Assembly: GCA_018697195.1 (NCBI GenBank)
Contig: CM031870.1
Location: forward strand, 12,611,534 to 12,675,533
Length of the DNA: 64,000 nt
From: Certhia americana
Lineage: Eukaryota > Chordata > Aves > Passeriformes > Certhiidae
Reading direction: 5' to 3'
Shown: positions 11,801-20,700 of the stretch, one piece after another
Layout: each line of letters opens with the position of its first letter
Position numbering within the stretch: the stretch's first letter is position 1
Translations under genes and position numbers: made by a program
Notes under the pieces: model-generated
What the model was told of the DNA's origin: nothing
Databases searched by the model: none
What the model saw: the letters and a program-made list of their open reading frames with translations, nothing else

Positions 11801-14800
11801 GCTTCTCCCACTGAACATCACCTGGTCTACTGAGACCGTGAATAAGGTGTCACACTGAGGTGCTGACAGAGTTTTCTCTGTTTTCTGAGCTAGAAATTGC
11901 AGCATTAGTAGTCCTTGATGGATTTTTGTTCCATTAATTTGTCTGTTCTGGATTTCAGTCTATGTGAACATCTGGCTTGTACAACTTCCTGCAATGAGTA
12001 ATTCTGCAGCTTTACTGTTGTGCAGTCTCAGCCTTGATTTGAGGATGAGAGAGAGAACAATTATTCCTCATTCTCTTTCCCTACCACTCTATTAGTTTTA
12101 TATTCTGTATCTTTTTCTAGGCCAAAAACTCCCAGGCTACTTAGCTGTTCCCTGTGGAAGCCCTCACAGCTATTTTTGTTTTTACCAGGGTGGGCAGGGA
12201 GAAACCTGCAGAGTCCAAGGTGCAGGAACACTCTGTGTTAGCAGCATAAAACAAAACAAGTCTTCCCACTCCCTTTCTCTCCAGCTATTGTCAATGTGAC
12301 TATCACAGACAATCCCATGGAACCTGAACCCTAGGTTGCTGTTTCTGATGGAGGATGCTGTGAAAATGTAGGATAAAAACTCTCATGAGCATAATTCAGC
12401 ATTTATCAGTGTTGAAGTGCATTTGTGGCTTTATTACCAGATCTTCCTGCTGTTCTTCACAGTTGTCTGTCATCTTTACTGTTGTGAAGTGAGTTTTTAG
12501 TACCACTATCAGGTATCAGTTTTCTCTTTTCTTCCTGATCACCTCTGCTAATATGTGAGTCCCCACCATGACTTCCTGCCAATCTCAATTAGCAGTTTAC
12601 TCATACAAAAGTCTTTAGTCTATAAGGAGGCATCAGGAGCAGGACTGCCCACTGTGAAATCCAGCTGAATGAGATCAACCTCGTCCATGGGCTTTCTGAC
12701 ACCTTAAAAACAATCAATAGGTTTGCATCTGATTTTGTTTTATTAATAAAATATTAATTCTTCTTCAGTATGTGATCTTAATGACCTCAACATTCATTCC
12801 AAATTTCAGACTTTCTACCAACTGGACTTTTGCAAACATTAATTTTGCTGGTCAATACAAGTCCTATGCTGAGACTCTTATGATTTTTTTTTTAATTATT
12901 TTTACATTTGACATGTGTTGTTTGATGCTTTTGCAAGAGGTCACCCCAGGTAGTCATGGACCTGATTTTGTCTTTGAAATCTTTTCAAACTCATGGCCCT
13001 CCATATCATGTTTCTGGGGAGAAGGCTATTTTGATGGCAGGAAGGACTTGCCCTGCCAGGAGAGCCCTCCTGGCTTGTTGGAGTTTTCCATATGTGTGTG
13101 GAGCTCGAGGCTGATCAGGCCTTCTGTGAGAACAGGTTTGCATCTGCAGCACAGAAAGAGGAGCAGTTGGGGAGTTGTTACCCCTCCTCTCATGGCAGGG
13201 GACACTGGAAACAGCAAATTCATTTTGCTAGCAATGCACACAGACCTATTTATGACAATAAAACAATGTACTGCTGATCACATGCTGTTTAAGCTTTGCT
13301 GGAGTGTGTTACAGTTGCACACACCAAATTCACTCACCCCTCACTAGCCCAGTCCATCCCCTCTCTGAGCTCCCTGGCACAGGTCTCACACCCCTATCAC
13401 AGCACGGGGATGATTTTGGCATCTATCACACCCAGAAAAATCTCAGATCATCAAAGACCTCAGACATTCCCCTCCTAGCAGGGTAGCAGGTTCTGGTCCA
13501 GTGTTGTGGCCCAGCATCATCATTTTGACTCTTTGGTTTAGGGTTTCTTCCTTCCATCCCCTCCTGCCCTTCCCAAAGTGTGTGGGTTCATTCTGCACTC
13601 CACTGTGATTTTCTTGTTGGCTGGTTTCATCCTCCTTTTTTTCTACTCACACAGCCCTCAGACATCCCCTGCTGCTCCCTCATTTTCTTGCTGGACAAGC
13701 ATCACAGTGATGCTGGATTTTTTTGTTTTCTCTTTCCTATATCTCTGTATTCTTTACACATATTTTTGGAGCTCTGTAGCCTATCATTGCATTCCTAGCC
13801 AGTTTTCCAGTACTTTTCTCTGCCCTGATACGCAGAAAGACAAAACATATTCCAAAGTCCCTATCCTACCTTGGTTCTTCTTAGAAACCAAGGTAGAAAA
13901 AACAGCTTTTTGAGACACATTTTCACCAACAAACTTCAGTTCCATCTGAGTGGGGAGGATTTAGAAGGGGCCTGAGTGTGGAGAGGTGGTTGGGCAGGGA
14001 GTTGCATCACCACTTGTGCTCCTAATGGGTGCTTTCAGTCAATTATGCTAATTAACTATATTTATAAATCAGTATTCACTCTGTGGGAGGTTAGTTTTTG
14101 TGGACATTTTCTATATCTGCCTCTGGAAGCCTCCAATAAAGGTCAAACTTTGTGTCATCTCCTATACTAATGTTATCTCAAAAGTGTGTGTTGTTTCATT
14201 TCTAGGTTCTTTCGGCATCAGCAGCATGGCTGCTGTTTGATCCATGCCCTGTCCCCTGATGCTTTCTGTTCTGGTCCTGTGGCAGGTGCAGCAGAAGGTG
14301 TTGAAGGAGGTGAGCTCGGTGGTTCACCTGGACACCATGGAGGCAGGAGCTGAGTACTGTGTGAAGGCTCAGACACACGTCGAGGCCATCAACAGGAGCA
14401 GCAGCTTCAGCCCCACACAGTGTGTGATGGCACAGGGTAAGAGCCAGCCTTGCCTCCTGCTCCCCTGCTGTAGCCATGCCCAAAACTTTTCCTTTTGTTT
14501 CCACCCTGAATCTCCTGCCTTGTTTACAAATGTGCTGCCCGTTTGTTCCTTGGGAGAGGTAAAATAGGAGAGTCAGCCCCCACACTGGCACTGGAGTTTG
14601 CCAGGGAGGGATTCCCCCAGGGTGGGTGGAAGAGCAGCCACACAGAAGGGTTCAGGCTGACTGCAGTGGTCAGGCTGATTCAGTCCCTGCAGTGTCTCTG
14701 AGAAGTTTTGCTGCTTCTGTCATTTCCAGGTGACACATCCGTGTGGCTGGTTAACGCCCTCATCTCCTCTACTGGCTTTGCTGTGGCAGCTTTAACCCTG

Positions 14801-15523
14801 CCTTTCCTTACCTGGAAAATAAGTAAAATCTTCCAATATTCCTGCTGCCCCGCTGCTGTCCTGCCAGACACACTGGTAACTTTTTGTACTGTGCTTTACT
14901 GTTTTTTGGCATGCTGAGTATTCATAGGAGCATGGGACAGGCTAAAAAAGCAGATTCCCAGGAATCCTTGCCATTACAGTGTGATGAGCTGAGCTGCAGG
15001 GACCAGCAGCCCTGAAGTGGCTGCACAGCCATCACTGCCTTTGGCCCAGAGCCCTGGACGGGGACGATGCTCCTGGTGCTTCTGGCTTGGGAGAAAGTGG
15101 CTTGCCCAAGCAGCTGCTCACTGAACCAACAGCTGTGCCACTGTCAACACTGCTCTGTGTCCCCTGCTACCCCCTTGGAGCTTTTCAGCAACTTGCTAAA
15201 GAGAAATCAATCAAAAGCTCCTCAAAAATGTGTTTAAATGTCCAGTTCAAGTGAGAATGCAGGTTAGCACCTTCTGTAGCTGTGGGTACTCTGGGCAGCT
15301 GTGGCAGGAAAGATGAGAGAAATACTTTGTCGGGAAAAGGACAAGCAGACTAACTCAGCAGTCTGAGGGTGTTTGAGTGAGCACATTTGTTTTCCAGAAA
15401 GAATCAGAGCCCCCCACCCAGCGGATCCTGCAGGGCAGTGAAGAAGCTGAGCAATGCGACCTGATGGTGGTTGTGATACCCACCGAAGAAGTTCTCCAGC
15501 TGTGGATTCAAAAAGCACTTTAG
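2756..15523 (+). CDS. IL20RB: Interleukin-20 receptor subunit beta (complete gene, 7 coding exons)
   Basis: Class II cytokine receptor chain. In mammals it pairs with IL20RA to bind IL-19, IL-20 and IL-24, or with IL22RA1 to bind IL-20 and IL-24, and signals through JAK-STAT at the plasma membrane. Joining 2756-2813, 7615-7741, 8438-8628, 11398-11522, 14286-14436, 14730-14875 and 15398-15523 gives 924 nt and a 307-residue protein (human: 311). All introns are GT-AG and phases agree (1,2,1,0,1,0). Residues 1-20 are a hydrophobic signal peptide. Two fibronectin-III domains follow, D1 about 26-125 with Cys79/Cys87 and D2 about 128-215 with Cys192/Cys213. The membrane helix is about 223-245 and the tail 246-307. 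Sequons are at Asn70, Asn88 and Asn203. Alignable human landmarks include the NMKH...WSPVI strand, the YCVKAQT strand and QYSCCP...VLPDTL after the membrane. No frameshift or internal stop is present. The start at 2756 was chosen because the signal peptide begins immediately and A is at -3. Confidence 0.95.
2814..7614 (+). other. IL20RB intron 1
   Basis: The 4.8-kb intron is AT-rich and I recognise no gene in it. Copy 1 of the 185-bp direct repeat lies at its 3' end (7188-7375). The acceptor is preceded by a long pyrimidine run (about 7575-7604) and ends in TTTTAG. Confidence 0.85.
7188..7375. repeat. Direct repeat copy 1 (unidentified ~185-bp unit)
   Basis: This 188-base segment matches 9359-9543 in the same orientation at roughly 88-90% by eye, with a few small indels. 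The unit begins AGCTCTGCTGAGGTCA and ends AGGTCTTGGTCAAA. I see no TSDs, polyA tail, terminal inverted repeats or tRNA boxes, so I cannot assign it to SINE, DNA transposon or LTR. It is either an interspersed family present twice or a local duplication. Confidence 0.85.
7615..7741 (+). CDS. IL20RB: IL20RB exon 2 (first half of domain D1)
   Basis: Encodes residues 20-61 plus two bases of codon 62. It starts with the LPAPQ motif that opens D1 in IL20RB and holds the NMKHFLTWSPV strand and the YSVEFQG strand. The donor is GG/GTAACT; phase 1 in and phase 2 out, the standard arrangement for class II cytokine receptor exons. Confidence 0.93.
7742..8437 (+). other. IL20RB intron 2
   Basis: A 696-base intron without a recognisable element. 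It ends in a C/T-rich tract and CCCCAG. Confidence 0.85.
8438..8628 (+). CDS. IL20RB: IL20RB exon 3 (second half of domain D1)
   Basis: Encodes residues 62-125 plus one base of codon 126. It contains Cys79 and Cys87, the close cysteine pair of class II receptor D1, sequons at Asn70 and Asn88, and the ITEDISATVAYKLRVRA strand that is nearly the human sequence. The donor is ATGA/GTGCGT. Confidence 0.93.
8629..11397 (+). other. IL20RB intron 3
   Basis: The 2.8-kb intron carries copy 2 of the direct repeat (9359-9543). I recognise nothing else beyond a short imperfect internal duplication around 10595-10630. Confidence 0.85.
9359..9543. repeat. Direct repeat copy 2 (unidentified ~185-bp unit)
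   Basis: Second copy of the unit at 7188-7375, same orientation, start-to-start distance 2171 bases. The two copies bracket exons 2 and 3. Flanking sequence on both sides is unrelated between copies, so the homology boundaries are sharp. Confidence 0.85.
11398..11522 (+). CDS. IL20RB: IL20RB exon 4 (first half of domain D2)
   Basis: Encodes residues 126-167. It holds the DGHHLLVELADMGPSFQF stretch, which aligns with human DGFHLVIELEDLGPQFEF, and the YWKK strand end. The acceptor is TTGGCAG and the donor AGG/GTGAGT; it leaves in phase 0. Confidence 0.93.
11895..12730 (-). mobile_element. Ancient CR1 LINE remnant, antisense
   Basis: Read on the + strand, successive blocks follow in order the antisense of older sauropsid CR1 elements: a block on a small group of people-independent retroposon sequence with CCATTAATTTGTCT, a block resembling GATTCCCCATTCACTTTCTC, a TTTTCTAGGCCAAAAACTCC block, then CAGCATTTATCAGTGTTGAA. 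Matches are diverged and interrupted. I recognise it from memory of the consensus; RepeatMasker would settle the subfamily and exact ends. Confidence 0.55.
13867..13895. repeat. Perfect inverted repeat (hairpin)
   Basis: TACCTTGGTT is followed after a 9-base loop by its exact reverse complement AACCAAGGTA. It lies in an intron and has no flanking features that suggest a processed small RNA, since the arms are far shorter than a microRNA precursor. Confidence 0.7.
14286..14436 (+). CDS. IL20RB: IL20RB exon 5 (second half of domain D2)
   Basis: Encodes residues 168-217 plus one base of codon 218. It includes VHLDTMEAGAEYCVKAQT, almost identical to the human segment, the Cys192-Cys213 pair and a sequon at Asn203. 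The acceptor is TGTGGCAG and the donor CAGG/GTAAGA. Confidence 0.94.
14730..14875 (+). CDS. IL20RB: IL20RB exon 6 (transmembrane segment)
   Basis: Encodes residues 218-266. A hydrophobic run from about Trp223 to Leu244 is the membrane helix, followed by a basic stop-transfer (WKISK) and the strongly conserved juxtamembrane QYSCCP...VLPDTL. The paired cysteines 256-257 could be lipid-modified; that is inference. The donor is CTG/GTAACT, phase 0. Confidence 0.93.
14876..15397 (+). other. IL20RB intron 6
   Basis: A 522-base intron. I see no repeat or other feature in it. Confidence 0.85.
15398..15523 (+). CDS. IL20RB: IL20RB exon 7 (cytoplasmic tail and stop)
   Basis: Encodes residues 267-307 and TAG at 15521-15523. 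The middle of the tail has diverged from human, but the last residues (EEVLQLWIQKAL) align with human EELLRAWIS, which fixes this as the true last exon. The acceptor is TTTTCCAG. No tyrosine is present in this exon, consistent with the short, non-STAT-docking beta chains of this receptor class. Confidence 0.92.
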   Translation, partial: KESEPPTQRILQGSEEAEQCDLMVVVIPTEEVLQLWIQKAL

Positions 15524-17592
15524 AGCACCCCAGAAAACAAACAGCCCCTTTGTAGTATCTTCATCCATCTACACCAAAAGCAAGTAGAGGTGGCAGCTGC
15601 CAGTTCCTGTCCTTGCCCTTCATATTCTTACCCAGGAGCAGACACAGGGTGAGCCAAGCTCCCTTTTTCTGCCACACTGGTGCTCCCAAGGTAGAGCTCA
15701 CCAGAGATGAGAGAGCCCAGTCCCCCAAATCATTTCAGCCCTGGAGTTTTTACCCCAGTAAGAACTTCTTACATGGCTAAGCCAGCTGCAATGACCAGGG
15801 GAAAAAATGCAGACCCTGAAGTGAAGTCACATACTTTGAAAAGGGCAGTGAGTGGATGTGGCATCCTAATCTGTGCACATGACAGGTCACAATGCTGATG
15901 CCTTGAAAATTTGCAAACACTGAGGGATGCCTGGCAGTGCTTTGGAAGGAGTGATGTGGGAAACAGCCAGCTTTCAGGAGTGGTTGGGGGGAGCACTGGG
16001 AACCTCTCGGGGAGCAGAGCTCTGCATCACTGCAGCCCCATGGCAATGTACAGCTCCAATATCACCTAGTCAGAGTGTCAAAAATGCAAAAGCTGTGCAT
16101 GAAGGAAAAACCAGAACCTTCAGGGAGAAGAAAATAAGGAGTGAATTATTTAAATGAGAGGGGATTGGAGTACAGAAAGATTGTGAAAAGACAGAGAGAG
16201 GTAGGCTCCAGAAATAGTAAAAGAAATGGGAAAAGAGAAAAAAAAAAGATGTGTGAATGGTGGTCAGGATTGTCCAGGGTGCCTGCTGGGCATCCCTGTG
16301 ATTCAACACCATGCCTGAAACAGGAGAGTGATTATTTCACACCAGGTCGATGTGCTGCTGTGGTCAGGAGGGCCAGAGTGAGGGACAAATGCAGTGCTTA
16401 TCTTGGCAAACAGATATCAGGCTGGATGGATCAAGCATCCCAGCATTACCATTTAGTGACCATTACAAGCCATTAATGACAACACCATTATCCTCCAGGT
16501 ATCTTATCCTCTTGTGGCAGGAGATTGCAAAAGACAAGAGAAATTCCTTCTAAGTACAGATAAAATACAGGTATTATGTACACTGCAATTATGGCTGTCA
16601 CATTGGAAAAAAGTCATATATCACCTGTTAAGCAGAGACTTGTGTCAGCAGGGCATGAAAAGACATTGATCTGAGAAGCTTTTTTCAAAAGCTTTCAGTG
16701 GTTTTAATGAAATGCAAGACATCTCAAAGAAAGCACCTTTTCCAGTTCCATTCTTGCAGCCTTGTGTGGGGCCATCGGGTGGCAACAAAGCACTGTGGAA
16801 AGGCAGAAGAGACTCAGGAGTCTGTACCTGTGCTCTGCCTAGGCAATGCACTCCCTGGCTCCTGGCCAGCGCCTCATCTTCCTGTTCCAGCCCACTTGCG
16901 TGGTTTATTCCTGTCTCATTAGCTTCTTTCTGGATGATATGGGAGTGCAGTGCTTTGATGTTGAATTGTGAGATTGATATTGCTGAATATTGAGCAAATT
17001 ACAGGGTAAGAAGATCCGCACAGGTCTGGTCATTGAAGACTCAGCCTTCATTATTAGTTTGTTGATAATTAGCTGAGAAATGCCTGGTTACAAGCACCCA
17101 TGAGATGCTGGGCCTAGACATGACTTGGAAGCAAAGAGGAAAAGGGGATTTTTGTGGGCTGATATGACAAGTGCCCAGCAGGTCTCACCCTCCCTAAACC
17201 AAGCTGGAGCAGCAATGGGAGGCAAGCAGTGAGTGGTTCTGGCAGTGAGCTGCTGTGTGTTTGGGGAGCACAGACAGCACAGAACTTCTGTTCCTTGCAG
17301 GGTCAAGGGCTCTTGGTCAAACATCCCTTTGCACAGCTTTTCCCTGTGCTTGGATTTTCAAGGTCAGCTCCACAACACAGAGGTCTTGGTAGTGGGGCTG
17401 GTTCAGCGAGCTCCTGTGCCTCATATTTATCCTTATTTTATGTCCCATTGATTTGGACTAGTTCAGTGTCTTGATTTCTAGACACCCCACAGGGTGTCCC
17501 CATGCAGGAAATTATCCTCAGGCTTGTCCATGCCATAGGTCCAAGAAGCCTCAGCAACTCCTCCTGTCTCCCCTCCACACTGCTGCATTTTT

Positions 17593-17730
17593 GGAACCAC
17601 AAAATCAGAATCTTCTGAGCTGGAAGGGACCCACAACGTGTAACAAGTCCAACTCTTAAGTGAATGGCCCATATGGGGATCAAACCCACAATCTTGGCAT
17701 TATTAGCACCATCCTCAAACCAGCTATGGC
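17593..17730 (-). mobile_element. tRNA-Ile-derived SINE with CR1-like tail (TguSINE1-like)
   Basis: On the minus strand the element begins at 17730 with a degenerate tRNA-Ile(AAT)-like head. The A box (TAGCTGGTTTGAG, complement of 17714-17726), the anticodon region GCTAATAATGCC and the B box (GGTTTGATCC, complement of 17677-17686) are in the correct order and spacing. The head runs through CATATGGGCCA, equivalent to the tRNA 3' end, into a tail GAGTTGGACTTG...GGTCCCTTCCAG that matches the CR1 3' end. This composite is the structure described for TguSINE1 in zebra finch, which retroposes with CR1 machinery. The head no longer folds as a tRNA, so it is not a tRNA gene. Confidence 0.82.
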
Positions 17731-20700
17731 AGCACCAGCAATTGTTCAGGAGTCTAGAGAAAGAAGGGAAAAAAAATGTCCATTGAATGTGAAGGGCTTT
17801 AAAAAAATTTTAATGCTTATTTTCCAGCTGCACATTAAGCACAGAACATATGTTTCTTCCTCACTTGCAATAACAGATTTTATGTCCTTCCTCATTGCCA
17901 ATAAAGCAGTTAAAGCATTGTAGAAAACTGCACAGACAACATTAAACAAAAGAAACACCCAAGAAAAAATTCTTACAATGGGGACATGGGAGGGAGACAT
18001 GTGTAAGTGTCACTGCCACCTTGGCAGACTATTTTCAATTTACATTAGGATATTCCAGTTTATGGCACCTTGAAGCCATATTTGAGATGGTGATTGAAAA
18101 TCCTTTTCAACCTTCTCCTTTTGAAGAATGTGCTGAATTTTGTTAAGCCTGAAAATCATGGCAGAGAACAAGAGCAATTCTCCTGCCTGCCATGTATACA
18201 GGGGCAGGGTGGCATTTGTCTAGGCAGTTGCCATCAGTGACTCCTAAATTCATTTTCCTGCTATCCAAAAGTTAATTTTGGCAAACACTACCTTTGATAA
18301 CTGGTTTTGCTCCCACCACCCCGATAATACCTTGCAAAAAGGTGCAGACCAGTCACCACAGTGAAGAATCCATAAGGATTTGCTCTGTTCCTTTGCCTTT
18401 GTGAGGTACTAAGTGGCTCCATTTCTTTCAGAATAAACTTTTTTACTTTTCTCAAAATATGTTGCACGGAAATAAAGCAGAAAGCTGCATTGTCTTTTGA
18501 GTGAGTTTTGATTTTGTGCTCTGTCACCTGCAGGATGTGAGTCCAAAAACCCAACCTTTTTGTGATGACTTCATAAAAACAGAAGAAATAGTAATTAGAA
18601 CAGTTTTCAAAGAAAAAATTATTAAGATCAGCATAAAAACTGTTGATTACCTGAGCATTTGAGCAGGGTTACATATTGCTGCATTGAGAAGAAAGCAAGG
18701 AATTCAATTATCTGTTCCATGACACTAACAGGCTGGAATATAGGATAATTTTTCCTCTGAAATATATTTCATTAGAATTATATTGCTTCTTGCAATTTTT
18801 ATACAGTCCAGCATTTCCTGCTCCAGTCAAACTGAGATCTTTAACTTGATAAATTACCATTTTATGTGTTTCTTGCATTATTACTTTGTGTTTTGTCTCT
18901 TTTCTTACAAAATTTAGAAGTTACCTAAAGCATTACTTTGACTACAAATCAGTTCAGGTTCTTGTGAAGGTGGTATTCTGTCCTGCAAATAAACTGCTAC
19001 AAAAACAATAAACATCCAAACCATAGACAGATATTTATTGTTTAAAGAATTTGCCTAGAGATGATTCTGTTGATGATTACAGTGCAAAACTGCAGAAACA
19101 TAAAATTACTCAGTTCATGTCTCTTGTGGTGTTTCTCAATAAATGGAACTATTAAAAAAATCAGAAATTACTAAATCAAAATATAAAAGCAATTAAAAGA
19201 TGGCAAGGTTAAGTGAAATTGCCCAAGTAAATACTGCACACGGAGCCCTAATTTGGTTTCCTGCAGCGCATGGGCTATAATTTAGCTGTTACTACAGAAA
19301 TGGCTCCTTCTGAGGATTGTAATGTCCATGATTTGCTTGGGATCAACTCAGACCTTCATTAAGATCCAAGGACATTCTGTCCCAGTGCAGGCAGTGGTCC
19401 TACCACAGCTCCCCTGCTCACCCCACAGCCCCAGCCCCCAGACTGGGGTGGCAGCAGCTTCCACTGTGTTTACACATCCTCAGTGCTGGAACCAAGCAGA
19501 GATATGAGGACACTGCCAGCCTGAGCTCTGCTGATGTAGCTGCATTTAATGGGGTTAAGAGCAGACTTGAGGAAGATCTTGGGCTGTATCTGATTTTTTT
19601 AAAAAAATTATATTATTCTTTCTTTGATCAGAGATCTGAATCAAGAGCATGAGGCCTATTTAAAGATTGAGCAGAGGTTTAAGTCCATAAATTCTACCTG
19701 CCCAGCAATTCCCATTTGGCAGAACTATTTTAACTGAGTCCTCTATATCTGTATCAAATCCTGCAGTCTCTGTGTTGTATTGACACACACAAATACCAGG
19801 GATCTGTGAAATCTGAATGATTTGGGCACTACCAGTAAAGCCCATGGTGGAGGAGAGGAAGGTCTCTTCCAAGGTGCACACAACCTCAGAGGTTAAGTGC
19901 AGAGGTAGAGTGTTCGCTACCTGAGACCTTGCAGGATACTGAGAATAGAAAGGACTTTCTCCTCTCCAAAATTCAGCCAAGGAAGGGGTTGGAAAGAGGA
20001 AATAGTCATGATCAGCTGTGAAGCTGGAAATACAGTTCCCAAGCTGAGCAGTCAGTATGATACTGCTGAACTTTTTCTTCCTGTAGCTTCATTCCCATTT
20101 AAGTTCCCAGAAGATTCTTAACATTTTCTCTTTGAAGAATTGCTCTTCCATTTTGCCCCTTTGCTGAGGCCAGAGAGTTCACACAGACCTGTGAGAGTGG
20201 TTTTTGATACCAGCCAGCTGCAGCTCTATTCTTTTTATCTAAATTGTGGTCTCCAAAGCAGTCTTCCAGTGCACCATCCCTCCTGCTCTCTGCTTTCCCT
20301 CTGCTGAGTGTCCTGCTCGTCCTCCAGGTTATCTCCTCCCTCCTGCTGCTCTCCAGACAGGCTGATGGCTAACATTTTCCCTCTTTCTGCCAAGTCTTGG
20401 CCTTGACTCCCTCTTGTGCCATCTGCTACAACTTCATTGTGAAATTTGACATTGTTTGCAGCGCTCTGCTGGGTTTGGTGCTGCCTCAAAAGTCCCACAG
20501 TTTGGAGGATGTCTCTCCCCATGACACTGTGTGCCATTCTGGGACAGTCTTACCCAGGCCTTCTCAGGCAGTTTGGCATTTCCTTAGTCACTTTTGCATC
20601 CTCATTCACTTTCCTTTCAATGCTCTGTGAAATGCTGTTCCCAGCCAGGCAGGAGATTTACAGGCCTGCTCTTCCCCTTGGAACAGTTAAGCAATTACCT

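Larger units (their letters stand above)
11523..14285 (+). other. IL20RB intron 4
   Basis: The 2.8-kb intron contains an old CR1 remnant in antisense (about 11895-12730) and a perfect 10-bp-stem hairpin at 13867-13895. Otherwise no recognisable feature. Confidence 0.85.

Noticed and set aside
2756..15523. Alternative identity as IL21R or IL4R, the cytokine receptors near GSG1L in human
   Set aside because: The protein lacks the WSXWS motif and matches IL20RB in every exon, including the class II cysteine pattern and post-membrane motif.
17660..17730. A tRNA-Ile gene
   Set aside because: The acceptor and arm pairings are degraded and the sequence continues into a CR1-like tail, so it is a SINE head.
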